Part shown: positions 1-9,600 of the stretch, piece by piece
Layout: each line of letters begins with the position of its first letter
Position numbering within the stretch: position 1 is the first letter of the stretch
Source: an uncultured Sutterella sp.
GTDB taxonomy: Bacteria; Pseudomonadota; Gammaproteobacteria; Burkholderiales; Burkholderiaceae_F
Direction of reading: 5' to 3'
Length of the DNA: 64,000 bases
Assembly: GCA_958347955.1 (NCBI GenBank)
Contig: CATVXH010000008.1
Location: 1-64,000 of the forward strand
Position numbers and translations under genes: made by a program
The notes under the pieces: generated by a model
Database searches by the model: none
What the model was told of the DNA's origin: nothing
The model's input: only the letters and a program-made list of their open reading frames with translations

Positions 1-42
1 TTGGTTGTATTTCCAGTGAAAGTAGGACATTGCCCGGCTCCC
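1..42 (+). rRNA. rrf: 5S ribosomal RNA, 3' end only (partial)
   Basis: The first ~42 bases read as the 3' end of a proteobacterial 5S rRNA: GTGAAAGTAGGACATTGCC at about 16-34, followed by CGGCTCCCC. The GTGAAAGTAGG-type loop and GC-rich closing arm are characteristic of betaproteobacterial 5S rRNA. The 5' part lies outside the window, so the rest of an rrn operon is expected just upstream. The exact 3' nucleotide is approximate. Identification rests on remembered family sequence, not an alignment. Confidence 0.85.
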
Positions 43-52
43 CATTAAAAAA

Positions 53-84
53 GCCCCGAATCTTTATGATTTCGGGGTTTTTTA
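53..84 (+). terminator. Intrinsic terminator of the rRNA operon
   Basis: A 7-bp perfect stem (CCCCGAA at 54-60, TTCGGGG at 71-77) is followed by TTTTTTATT. It sits directly after the 5S rRNA end and before lptF, so it should end rRNA transcription and insulate lptFG. Confidence 0.85.
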
Positions 85-171
85 TTGTGTATTCAACAGG
101 CAACTGCGATAAAATCCATAGGTTGTGGCACTTATAGATCTAAGTGTCTCACGTTGTTACAAGGGATCCGC

Positions 172-1287
172 ATGATATTCAGACGTTCGCTCGTCTCAGA
201 ACTGGCAAATACAGCCGGAGCCGTGTTTACGGTAATTTTCTCGATTGTGCTTACGATTGGGTTGGTCCGTATTTTAGGATTAGCAGCTGGTGGCCGTATT
301 GACAGCGGAACCGTGGTTGAAATGGTGGTCTACGAGGCCCTTGTCAATTTGGCTCCTCTTCTCGCAGTTTCTTTGTTTATTGCCGTCTTAATGACCTTAA
401 CACGCAGTTGGCTTGACAGTGAAATGGTCGTTTGGTTTTCCTCTGGCGGTATCAGTCTTTTAGCCTGGATTAGGCCAGTTCTGCGTTTCAGCATCCCAAT
501 TATTATTCTGATAGCAGCCCTCTCCTTTGTGATATCGCCTTGGGCTCGTGGCCAAAGCGATATGAATCGCGAGGTTTGGTCTCAACGCGATGATGTTGAA
601 CGTTTATCTCCTGGGCGCTTCATTGAAATTTCGGGAGGTAAGCAAGTCCTATTTGTAGAAGAAATTTCTCCTGATGGTTTATCGGTCAAGAATGTTTTCT
701 TAACCGAAACTGCTGTTGATACAGAAATGGTGTTGATGGCAGAGTCCGGAGAAATTAAAGTCAATGAGAGCGGAGATCGTTATATTTTATTGCATGACGG
801 TAGACGTTATGAGGGTAAGGCCGGAACTCCAGAATATCGCATAACGGATTTTCAAACTTACGGCGTCCGCATTGATGTGAAACCGGAAAGCGCTATCCAA
901 ATGAAGGATCTCGACACCCAACCGCTTCCGCTACTCTTGGCACAATGGGATAATCTCGAAGCACAAAGTGAAATGCTTTGGAGAATCTGTTGGCCTCTTG
1001 CTGCGTTAAATCTTATTTTGATTGCCATCCCCTTATCATTTACTAATCCTCGGGCAGGTAGAAGTTTGAATATGGTTGTTGCCTTGTTGCTTTTTGTTCT
1101 CTATCTCAATGGGATTAGTGTGGCGTGTACCTGGGTTGAGCAGGGGACGATGAATATTGTTGCGGCCGGCATTGTACTGAACGGAGCCTTTGCTCTGCTT
1201 GCCGTGGTTCTTTTCTTGAGGCGCACGATTATGCAGCGCTGGGTGCCTGAATGGCTCACTATCGGTTATTGGCGTTCTAGGAGATAG
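172..1287 (+). CDS. lptF: LPS export ABC transporter permease LptF
   Basis: Encodes a 371-residue inner-membrane protein of the YjgP/YjgQ family. LptF and LptG with LptB2 extract lipopolysaccharide from the inner membrane and feed it to the LptC-LptA bridge. Architecture fits the family: hydrophobic segments at about residues 15-40, 50-80 and 105-125, a periplasmic beta-jellyroll-like middle (about 130-260), and three C-terminal membrane segments. The ATG at 172 (MIFRRSLVSE...) is preferred over an upstream in-frame start because AAGGGA lies just before it and family members start this way. lptG follows 4 bp after the stop, so the two form an operon. A near-identical fold makes F and G easy to swap; order and sequence favour LptF here. 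Confidence 0.9.
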   Translation: MIFRRSLVSELANTAGAVFTVIFSIVLTIGLVRILGLAAGGRIDSGTVVEMVVYEALVNLAPLLAVSLFIAVLMTLTRSWLDSEMVVWFSSGGISLLAWIRPVLRFSIPIIILIAALSFVISPWARGQSDMNREVWSQRDDVERLSPGRFIEISGGKQVLFVEEISPDGLSVKNVFLTETAVDTEMVLMAESGEIKVNESGDRYILLHDGRRYEGKAGTPEYRITDFQTYGVRIDVKPESAIQMKDLDTQPLPLLLAQWDNLEAQSEMLWRICWPLAALNLILIAIPLSFTNPRAGRSLNMVVALLLFVLYLNGISVACTWVEQGTMNIVAAGIVLNGAFALLAVVLFLRRTIMQRWVPEWLTIGYWRSRR

Positions 1288-1291
1288 TGTG

Positions 1292-2419
1292 ATGAAGGTC
1301 ATTACCCGACACCTGACGAAAGAGATTTTGCAAGCAACTGGATTCGTTTTGTTGGCTTTGGTTGCACTGTTTGCGTTCTTCGATTTAGTTGGCCAGATGG
1401 GACGAATCGGTAGCCGTTATGGTTTACTTGATGCTTTTGTGATAACCGGATTGAGTCTCCCAATGCGCATCTACGAAGTGATGCCAATTGCGGCGTTGCT
1501 TGGAACCGTTTTTGTCATGAGTCAATGGGCATCGCGTTCTGAATTTACAATTTTGCGTGTTGCTGGTTTATCTCCTGTTCGGTTGGCCAGCATTCTTATG
1601 GTACCCGGTTTGATTTTGGTGGTGTTTACTTATGTTTTTGGAGAGTTTATTGCTCCATCGTCGGACGCCTACTCCAGTGAATATAAGGCGACCGTTCAGC
1701 ACACAACGGTCAATATTCGAGGTTCAGATACTGGCGCTTGGGTTCGTGAAACGATTCAGTCCTCCAACGGATCTCAAGTGCGTTACATCAATATTCAGCA
1801 GATGACACCGACTGAGGAAGCCATAGATTGGCGTATTTACGATTTCGATGAGAAGCAGCGTCTTACACGAATTATTGCAGCCAAGACTGGTAATTATGTG
1901 AACAGTCAAGGTTGGCTTCTGCACGAATCTGTCAACACTTCTTTGCCTTTATTGGAAAATCTTGAACAAACGCCAATGATAGAGCGGGTTATGGTCACCA
2001 AGCCTGACCGTATGATGTTTCGTTCTGAAATTGACCCGAGCATTTTTGGGGTCATGATGGTAAAACCTGAAAATATGTCAATGAGGGCGTTGTCTCGCTA
2101 CGTTACTCACCTTGAGCAAAGTCACCAGCAATCAGATCGTTATGAAATCGCACTCTGGAATAAAGCCTTTTATCCGATTGCCATCTTAGTGATGATCGCC
2201 TTAGCCATGCCTTTTGCTTATATGAATCGGCGCTCGGGAGGCGTGAGTATCAAGATCTTTGGTGGAGTAATGATCGGTTTGGCCTTCTACACAATCAATA
2301 ATCTTTTCGCCTATATCGGCATGCTTAACACTTGGCCACCGCTAGTTGTGGCAATGGTGCCTACCGCTTGCATGTTGGTTTTAGCAATGATTGGTATGTG
2401 GCTCGTTGAAAGACGTTAA
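1292..2419 (+). CDS. lptG: LPS export ABC transporter permease LptG
   Basis: A 375-residue partner of LptF, starting MKVITRHLTKEILQATG. It has N-terminal membrane helices (about residues 12-35, 50-75, 95-120), a periplasmic domain (about 125-270) and C-terminal helices ending WLVERR. It forms the transmembrane heterodimer that extracts LPS in the inner membrane. AGGAG at 1279-1283 is correctly spaced for the ATG at 1292; a GTG at 1289 is in frame but too close to that ribosome-binding site. It shares its mRNA with lptF. Confidence 0.9.
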   Translation: MKVITRHLTKEILQATGFVLLALVALFAFFDLVGQMGRIGSRYGLLDAFVITGLSLPMRIYEVMPIAALLGTVFVMSQWASRSEFTILRVAGLSPVRLASILMVPGLILVVFTYVFGEFIAPSSDAYSSEYKATVQHTTVNIRGSDTGAWVRETIQSSNGSQVRYINIQQMTPTEEAIDWRIYDFDEKQRLTRIIAAKTGNYVNSQGWLLHESVNTSLPLLENLEQTPMIERVMVTKPDRMMFRSEIDPSIFGVMMVKPENMSMRALSRYVTHLEQSHQQSDRYEIALWNKAFYPIAILVMIALAMPFAYMNRRSGGVSIKIFGGVMIGLAFYTINNLFAYIGMLNTWPPLVVAMVPTACMLVLAMIGMWLVERR

Positions 2420-2451
2420 CCGACTCGTTTTAAAGGCGAGCACATGAATGA

Positions 2452-2489
2452 AATCAGGGGCAATGGCTATTGTGTCATTGCCCCTGATT
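2452..2489. terminator. Long perfect hairpin between convergent lptG and ABC operon
   Basis: A 14-bp perfect inverted repeat (AATCAGGGGCAATG at 2452-2465, its complement at 2476-2489) with a 10-nt loop lies between two converging transcription units. Neither side has a strong T tract, so it may act as a bidirectional terminator or an mRNA 3'-end stabiliser. Confidence 0.7.
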
Positions 2490-2509
2490 CTTCAGAAGGT
2501 TTAAAAACT

Positions 2510-3604
2510 TTAATCTTTGATGATTACGCCTGCTTGGGGATGAAATGCGACATTTACCGTGGTATTGGTGTCAACAATTTCAGTTCCGGGTAAAAAAGGC
2601 ACTGACATGCTGAAGGGCTTTTCTTGATTGGAGCCATCGATAATAACGTGGTAATCGATTCTGTCGCCTTCAAAAAGTCGATTGACTATTCGCATTGAAA
2701 CAGCGTTCTCAGAGGACTCTTGCATGCGAAGGTTTTCAGGTCGAACCACTAAGAGGGCCTCTTCACCAATTGTCGGGGGATTTTGTTGACCGACCCGTGC
2801 AATCAATTCCCGTCCTGCCACGCTGAAATGCCCCCAGCCTTGTTTGTCAAGGCTGAGCAATTTGCCGCGGATCAAATTAGCTTGGCCAATAAAATCGGCG
2901 ACAAAAGGTGTTGCCGGATCCTCGTATAGCTTCATCGGTGTGCCCAGTTGGTCAATATGCCCGCGATTCATAACCATAATGCGATCGGACATGGTTAGGG
3001 CTTCTTTTTGGTCATGCGTGACGTACAAGCATGTAATTTCAAGCTCTTGCTGGATTCTGCGTATTTCACTTCTCATGTGAAGTCGAAGCTTCGCATCCAA
3101 ATTTGACAGTGGTTCATCCATCAGCAAAAGTTTGGGCCGCAAAACGAGCACGCGTGCCAATGCGACGCGCTGCTGTTGTCCGCCTGACAGTTGGTTAGGG
3201 TAGCGTTGTTCTTCTTTGCTTAACCCGACCATGTTAAGCGCCTCACGCACCTTCTTAGCGGCAGTTTCTCCCGTTTCTCCTCGAATCTTCAAACCATAGG
3301 CAACATTGTCGAAAATCTTCATGTGCGGGAAAAGGGCATAGTTTTGAAACACAAAGCCTAAGCCGCGTTCATTGGCTGGAACATGGGTGATGTCAACGCC
3401 ATCCATCAGAATTTGACCGCTTGAGGGTGTTTCAAATCCGGCGATCATGCGCAATGTTGTTGTTTTGCCGCAGCCGGATGGGCCGAGGAACGTTAAAAAC
3501 TCTCCGGGATTGACCTCGAGATTCACGTTATTGACAGCCATAAACTCTTCGTTGTCTTTGACATAGCGACGAGAGATATTTTTTAAAGTAAGTGAAACAG
3601 ACAT
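2510..3604 (-). CDS. ABC importer ATP-binding protein (iron/2-aminoethylphosphonate/spermidine type)
   Basis: A 364-residue ATPase energising the importer encoded just upstream on the same strand. Walker A GPSGCGKT is at residues 41-48, the signature LSGGQQQ at about 139-145, Walker B LLLMDEP at about 159-165, and an H-loop in YVTHDQKEA near 198. The C-terminal ~120 residues match the TOBE-type regulatory domain of the FbpC/PotA/PhnT group. The start is 3 bp from the permease stop, implying translational coupling. The substrate cannot be assigned from the ATPase; the FbpC, AfuC and PhnT families are all plausible. Confidence 0.85.
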   Translation of the reverse strand: MSVSLTLKNISRRYVKDNEEFMAVNNVNLEVNPGEFLTFLGPSGCGKTTTLRMIAGFETPSSGQILMDGVDITHVPANERGLGFVFQNYALFPHMKIFDNVAYGLKIRGETGETAAKKVREALNMVGLSKEEQRYPNQLSGGQQQRVALARVLVLRPKLLLMDEPLSNLDAKLRLHMRSEIRRIQQELEITCLYVTHDQKEALTMSDRIMVMNRGHIDQLGTPMKLYEDPATPFVADFIGQANLIRGKLLSLDKQGWGHFSVAGRELIARVGQQNPPTIGEEALLVVRPENLRMQESSENAVSMRIVNRLFEGDRIDYHVIIDGSNQEKPFSMSVPFLPGTEIVDTNTTVNVAFHPQAGVIIKD

Positions 3605-3607
3605 AGT

Positions 3608-5278
3608 TTAGTTGGCTCCAATAGTGTCGCCGTTACGGCAAAGAACTTTGGCAAGAAGAGTCATTGCGCCGGAGGCTGCAAAGACCAGCAAAATGAGAAT
3701 GACGGAGAAAGCGCAAGCTTGTGCGAACTGAAGCTCAGTCATGCACTCAAGAATTCGTGTTGTAATCAGTGTCCAGTTAACCGATACGAGGAAAATAGTG
3801 GCACTGATTGCTGTCATTGAGTGAATAAAGAGGTACTTCATACCCGCGAGGATAGCGGGCAACACTAACGGAATCGTAATCGAAATAAAAGTACGTGCGG
3901 ATCCCGCGCCAAGACTGCGACTTGCCTCTTCAATCGAAGGATCGATTTGCGTTAAGGCAGCAATGACATTTCGGATACCGGCCGAAGAGTACCTAAAGAG
4001 GTACGCTGCAATCAGAATATAGATTGTGCCTGTCAGAACTATGGGTTTGTCGTTGAAGGCAATAATGTAAGCAATACCGACCACAGTGCCGGGTAACGTG
4101 TAGTTTAGAAGCGATACAGTCTCAAGCGTTTTGTGTCCGCGAATCTTCAAGCGTGTAGTCACATAACCGACAAGAACTGCCAGTAAACCGCCAAGAGGCG
4201 TACCGATACAGGCAATGATCAAAGTATCTTTGATGGCCTTCATGCCGTGCGTGAGTACATAGTGGTAGTTATCAAAGGTAATCGCGTTGTTAACTCCCCA
4301 TACCTTCACAAGTGAGCCAGCAAGAATAACCGCATAAATAGCGATAATGAAAGCAATGACCATTGCCACAATGCTGCCCATTACTGTTGTCAATGCAACT
4401 CCTGGTCCTTTAATGCTGCTTTTCCCGCCGGCTTTTCCGCTGACGGTCACGTAGCTTTTTTTACTAACCCAGTAGTGCTGAAGTGCATAGACAACAAGAG
4501 CTGGAATCAACAGCATGAAGGAAAGTGCGGCGCCGCCTTTGAAGTCATACATACCGGTGATTTGCAGGTATGCTTGGGTAGGCAAAACGGGGAAGGAGTG
4601 GCCGCCCAGAACTTGAGGTGTTGCGAAGTCAGCCAAAGAGCAAGAGAAAACCAATAAAAACGCATTGGCTATTCCGGGTGCAGCCAATGGCAATGTCACT
4701 GTTCTAAAAACTTCCGAGCTTGAAGCTCCTAAAGAGTAAGCGGCGTCTTCCAGGTTCGGGTCTATACGAGCCAGAATCGTGGAAATTGTCATGAAGGCAA
4801 CGGGAAAGAAAGTCAGCGTTTCAGAAATAAACGTTCCCCAGAACCCATAGAAATTGAAGTTATCCAGTCCGAAAAACTGCAGTACCATGCCGTTGGGACC
4901 CAATAAGAGAGTAAGAGCAATACTGCTTGTAAAGGGTGGAGAAATCAGCGGCAGGATGGTAATCGCGCTCAAAGCAAATTTAATCCAAACGGGTAGATTT
5001 AAGCGCGTTGTCACAAAAGCAAATACAAATCCAAGTGCAGTGCCTGCCACGCCGACCGAGCAGCCTAAAAGAATACTGTTGACTGCCGAACGCCTGTCAT
5101 ACCAATTGTCTAAGAATGGGCGGAGGTTTTCAAAAGTAAAACTGCCGTCAACCCAGAAGGTCATGGCAAATAAGCGGCAAAGCGGATAAAGAACAAAGAC
5201 ACCGAGCAACAGCCAAAGCATAATGACTGTCAGCCGTGTGACCATGTCCTTATTTGTAGATGATGCGGACGAACTCAT
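3608..5278 (-). CDS. ABC importer permease, fused double-domain (FbpB/AfuB/PhnV type)
   Basis: A 556-residue inner-membrane protein carrying two binding-protein-dependent permease domains in tandem, as in FbpB-type iron and 2-aminoethylphosphonate importers. Each half has an EAA-like loop: EDAAYSLGASSSEVFRTVTL in the N-terminal half and EEASRSLGAGSARTFISITI in the C-terminal half. About 12 hydrophobic segments are visible. ATG at 5278 (MSSSASSTNKD) is chosen over an in-frame TTG at 5305; neither has a strong ribosome-binding site. It lies between the binding protein and the ATPase in one operon. Confidence 0.85.
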   Translation of the reverse strand: MSSSASSTNKDMVTRLTVIMLWLLLGVFVLYPLCRLFAMTFWVDGSFTFENLRPFLDNWYDRRSAVNSILLGCSVGVAGTALGFVFAFVTTRLNLPVWIKFALSAITILPLISPPFTSSIALTLLLGPNGMVLQFFGLDNFNFYGFWGTFISETLTFFPVAFMTISTILARIDPNLEDAAYSLGASSSEVFRTVTLPLAAPGIANAFLLVFSCSLADFATPQVLGGHSFPVLPTQAYLQITGMYDFKGGAALSFMLLIPALVVYALQHYWVSKKSYVTVSGKAGGKSSIKGPGVALTTVMGSIVAMVIAFIIAIYAVILAGSLVKVWGVNNAITFDNYHYVLTHGMKAIKDTLIIACIGTPLGGLLAVLVGYVTTRLKIRGHKTLETVSLLNYTLPGTVVGIAYIIAFNDKPIVLTGTIYILIAAYLFRYSSAGIRNVIAALTQIDPSIEEASRSLGAGSARTFISITIPLVLPAILAGMKYLFIHSMTAISATIFLVSVNWTLITTRILECMTELQFAQACAFSVILILLVFAASGAMTLLAKVLCRNGDTIGAN

Positions 5279-5310
5279 GGAGAAAGCAACCGACAATAAA
5301 AACAAATGCC

Positions 5311-5346
5311 GGAAATAGGGGCAAGAGCTTATCTGACCCTATTTCC
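5311..5346 (-). terminator. Intercistronic hairpin between binding protein and permease genes
   Basis: A 10-bp perfect stem (GGAAATAGGG at 5311-5320, complement at 5337-5346) follows the binding-protein gene and is followed on the minus strand by the T-rich GGCATTTGTTTTTATTG. Partial terminators or stabilising hairpins at this place are common in ABC operons and raise binding-protein output relative to the permease. Confidence 0.7.
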
Positions 5347-5373
5347 AGGTTTTTTAATCATAAACGTTGAAGT

Positions 5374-6363
5374 TTACTTGATCACTTCATTGATCCAGCG
5401 TTGGGTGAACTCTTTACGTTTTTCACCCTTCCAAGTCACATCCACCGAGATGGTTTTGATCTTTGAAAGATCAAGAATCGGATTGGTTGTCTTTACGTCG
5501 TTGCGCGTCGGCACGTAGTTGATTTTATTGGCGACAATAAATTCAGCGAATTTCTTTGACGTAGCCCAGTCCACAAACTTTTTGGCTTCAGCGTTGTTCT
5601 TGCCGCCTTTAATAACGGCAGTTGCTTCAATACCAAAACTGACACCATCTTCCGGATAAGTAATCGTGACGGGATAGCCTTGCTGTTGAATATCCAAGGC
5701 GTCAACAATGTAGAAAATGCCGGCAGCGCATTGACCAGTGGCAATAGGCATGGCTCCGCCAGCTCCGCTCTTGGTATATATTTGCACATTCGCGTTCATT
5801 GCTTTTTGGAACTTAAAGGCTTCGTCTTCGCCCATCACCTTTACAAGCGAATAAATACGCTCTGTGGCGGTGCCGGAAGTGCGGGCATCTGCCATTTGCA
5901 AATTATTCTTGTAGCGGGGATCGAGCAAGTCCGCCCATTTGGTCGGAGCTTGCATCTTGTTTTTTTCTAAGAATTTGGTGTTGGTGAGGAAGCAAAGAGG
6001 AATTAATCCAATGCCGGTCCAATAGTTGTTGGGGTCACGGTAGGTGGCCGCAATGGCTTCAGAGTCGACAGGGCGATAAGCTTCTAAGATGCCTTCCTTA
6101 ACACCGGCCGCATACATGTCAGCCGGTCCGCCCAATAACACGTCTACTTGAGGATTGCCTTTTTCTGCCGTCAATCTCGCCAATGCTTCTCCTGTAGAAA
6201 AGCGAAGGAAGTTAACCTTAATGCCCGTGTCCTTGGTGAATTGCGCAAAGATCTGGGAAGCGTACTTCTCGGGCATGATGGTATAGGCATTGAGTTCAGC
6301 CGCATTAGCCGATGAGGTCAATACAACCAACCCTGCCAGAAGTGCAGAGAGTTTTTTTGACAT
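5374..6363 (-). CDS. Periplasmic ABC substrate-binding protein (iron/AfuA/PhnS-like)
   Basis: A 329-residue secreted binding protein. A Sec signal peptide is clear (MSKKLSALLAGLVVLTSSANA, cleavage before AELNAYT), followed by a family-1-type binding fold (INFLRFSTGEALARL, VDVLLGGPADMYAAG, YWTGIGLIPLCF). ATG 6363 is chosen over an upstream in-frame start because AGGAAAA precedes it and the signal peptide begins there. It is first in the operon with the permease and ATPase. AfuA-type relatives bind ferric iron or sugar phosphates and PhnS-type ones bind 2-aminoethylphosphonate; the ligand is not decidable here. Confidence 0.85.
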   Translation of the reverse strand: MSKKLSALLAGLVVLTSSANAAELNAYTIMPEKYASQIFAQFTKDTGIKVNFLRFSTGEALARLTAEKGNPQVDVLLGGPADMYAAGVKEGILEAYRPVDSEAIAATYRDPNNYWTGIGLIPLCFLTNTKFLEKNKMQAPTKWADLLDPRYKNNLQMADARTSGTATERIYSLVKVMGEDEAFKFQKAMNANVQIYTKSGAGGAMPIATGQCAAGIFYIVDALDIQQQGYPVTITYPEDGVSFGIEATAVIKGGKNNAEAKKFVDWATSKKFAEFIVANKINYVPTRNDVKTTNPILDLSKIKTISVDVTWKGEKRKEFTQRWINEVIK

Positions 6364-6555
6364 ATTGTTTTCCTCGAAGTTGATGATTTGTGTTTTTGAG
6401 CAAAAGTGCAATGATCCAGCTGAGCTAAACGAGAAAGGCTCAAGGACTATGCTCGAAATTGCATTTTAGCAACGAAATCCAACAGCGTTTAGATCATTCA
6501 GATCAAAACATCGCTGACATTAGGATCGCTCTCAAAAAACTTCAAGATTCTCTAT

Positions 6556-6586
6556 AGAAAACCTTGCTTTAAACTCAAGGTTTTCT
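6556..6586 (-). terminator. Terminator-like hairpin after uvrA
   Basis: An 11-bp perfect inverted repeat (AGAAAACCTTG at 6556-6566, complement at 6576-6586) lies 22 bp past the uvrA stop. On the minus strand the second arm ends in TTTTCT. It probably ends uvrA transcription before the binding-protein promoter region. Confidence 0.6.
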
Positions 6587-6607
6587 CTTAATATTTTCTC
6601 TGTGATC

Positions 6608-9600
6608 TCATGCTGGCTTAATACGGTCATGCTCAAGCTTAAAGGCTTGTAAAGCCTTGGCTGTGTGCGTGTTTTCATTCAGAATATTTGCCGGGGTTCC
6701 GCTGGCGACGATATCGCCACCCCCCACGCCGCCCTCTGGGCCCATATCAATGATCCAGTCTGCTTGGGCCATGATATCGAGGTTATGCTCAATCACGATG
6801 ACGGTGTTCCCGGCATCGACTAACCTGTGCAGAACTGCTATCAGTTTTTCCACGTCAGCCATATGCAGACCGACGGTCGGCTCATCAAGGACATAGACTG
6901 TTTTCGGCACCTTATAGCCTCGCCGTTTTATGTCGTCACGGGCTTTAATAAGCTCAGTAACAAGTTTTATTCGTTGAGCTTCACCACCAGACAATGTCGG
7001 AGAAGGCTGTCCAAGACTCAGATAACCCAAACCAACATCTTGCATAAGCTTTAGAGCGTGTGAAATAGAAGATTGGGTGCTGAAAAAATCCACAGCCTCA
7101 TCAACATCCATAGCAAGAGTCTGGCCAATAGACTTTCCTTTCCAAAGAACTTCTAATGTTTGAGTGTTGTAGCGCAGTCCGCCGCACGCTTCGCATGGAA
7201 TTTTCACATCAGGCAAAAAATTCATTTCAATGGTGCGAACACCTTGCCCTTCACATAATTCACAACGTCCGCCTTTCATGTTAAATGAAAAGCGGGAGAT
7301 GCCGTATCCTCTGGCTTGAGCTTCATTTGTTCCCGCGTAAACTCGTCGAATGGCATCCAAAAAACCAATGTAAGTGGCAGGGCATGAGCGAGGCGTTTTA
7401 CCGATTGGTGTTTGGTCAACTTCCAGAACGCGGTCTATATTTTCGTAACCTGTAATCTCACGACAAAGTTCGCCTGTATAGGGTTTCTTTTGCGAGAGGG
7501 TTTCCGTTAAAACTGGAAGCAGAACGCCTCGAGCAAAGCTGCTTTTGCCCGAGCCGGAGACACCGGTGAGGACAGTCAGGCGGCCCAGTGGGATTTGAAC
7601 CTCTGCCGCTTTAAGATTATTAAGCCTCGGCTCTTTGATGGTAAGCCATTGGGTGTCGTCGGTAATTGCTCTTTGCGGGACAAAGGTATGACGAATCGGC
7701 TGGCGCAAATAGCGTCCCGTTAGGGAACGTTTGTTTTTCATGATGTCAGAGACGGCGCCTGTGGCAATGATTTCCCCGCCTCGAACCCCCGCACCGGGGC
7801 CCACATCAATGACATAATCGGCCTCACGAATCGTCTCTTCGTCATGCTCGACAACTAAAAGAGTGTTTCCTTTATCAACAAGCGCCTTAAGGGAGTCAAG
7901 CAGCAGACGATTGTCTCGCGGATGCAAACCGATAGTGGGTTCGTCAAGGACATAACACACACCTTGGAGATTACTGCCCAGTTGTGAGGCTAAACGAATA
8001 CGTTGAGCTTCACCACCGGATAAGCTGGGCGAGGAGCGGTCAAGGGTTAAGTATCCCAAACCTACTTTCTCCAAAAATTGAAGCCTCAACACGATTTCTT
8101 TTAACGCGTCTTGCGCAATGTCAGCCTCACGCCCAGAAAGTTTGAGATTTTTAAAAAATCCCAAGGCTTCTGTGACAGTCATGTGTGCCATTTGAGAGAT
8201 ATTTAGACCGGCGAATTTCACTGATCGGGCCACCTCGTTGAGGCGTTCCCCGTGACAGGTGGGGCATGGTTTGCTTTGAGCGTCAGCCCAAACTCTTTCT
8301 TCACCGGTGGCGTTTTCGTCAAAGCCCTCAATTAAAAGACCGGTGCCGAAACAAGTCGGACACCACCCCATGGAGGAGTTATAAGAAAACAACCTAGGAT
8401 CCAATTCGGGAAAGCTTCTTCCGCAGATAGGGCAAGCCCGGTGAGTCGAGAAAATGGTCTCACTGAGTTCTTTGTCCAATATTGTGAGCACACCTTTACC
8501 GATAGTGATGGCTTCTTGGAGTACACGCTTGAGTGTCTTTTCATCCTCTGGCTTAACGGTTATTTCAGCAACCGGCAGTTCAATCGTGTGATCTTTATAA
8601 CGGGCCAGTTTCGGAAATTTTTCAGTGCTGATAAATTTTCCGTCAACATATAAATTTGGGTACCCCTTTTTCAGTGCCCATTTGGCTAAATCTGTGTAAA
8701 TGCCTTTTCGCTTGCTCACAAGCGGCGCCATAACGTGAATGCTTTCGTTTTTATATCGACTCATTACAGTCGAGACAATCGCCGGGAACGATTTCGGTTC
8801 GACTTCCACTTCGCAGTCAGGACAGTACTGGTGACCGAGCTTGACAAAAAGCAGCCGCATAAAGTGGTAGAGCTCTGTCATGGTTGCCACAGTAGACTTT
8901 CGACCGCCCCGCGAAGTTCTTTGCTCAATAGCCACCGTTGGCGCAATACCCGTGATGGAGTCCACGTTGGGTTTGCTTGCCGGTTGCACGATAGAGCGGG
9001 CATAAGCGTTTAACGATTCAAGATATCGCCGTTGTCCTTCTTTAAAAACGATATCAAAAGCCAGAGTGGATTTGCCAGAACCGGAGGCACCAGTGACAAC
9101 AGTGAATTGATTGTGAGGAATCTCCACTGAAATATTCTTTAGGTTGTGTTCTTTTGCGCCTTTGATGGCGATAACGTCGTCGGAAGCGGGCACGGTTGCT
9201 TGGACTGTGGCGTTCAGTCCCTCGTCTATGAAATAAGCGGAGGTGTTTTTTTGTTCCAGCGTTTTGCGATAGGTTCGAAGTGCCTGAGCGGTAAACGAGT
9301 TAGGTTCGTCAATGAGCGAATCAAGAGTACCCTGAACGACAATGCTCCCGCCGGCGTCTCCTCCTTCGGGGCCTAGGTCAATAATCCAATCGGCGCAATT
9401 TATCACGTCAAGGTTATGCTCGATGACGATAGCTGTGTTGCCGCGATCAACCAATTCCTGTATCGACTGCATGAGCTTGTCGATGTCATCAAAATGTAAA
9501 CCGGTTGTCGGCTCATCAAAAACAAAAAGATCATTTTTGCTTGACTGAGAATTTTTTTGAGCTAAAAAACCGGCAATTTTTAACCGTTGCGCTTCACCAC

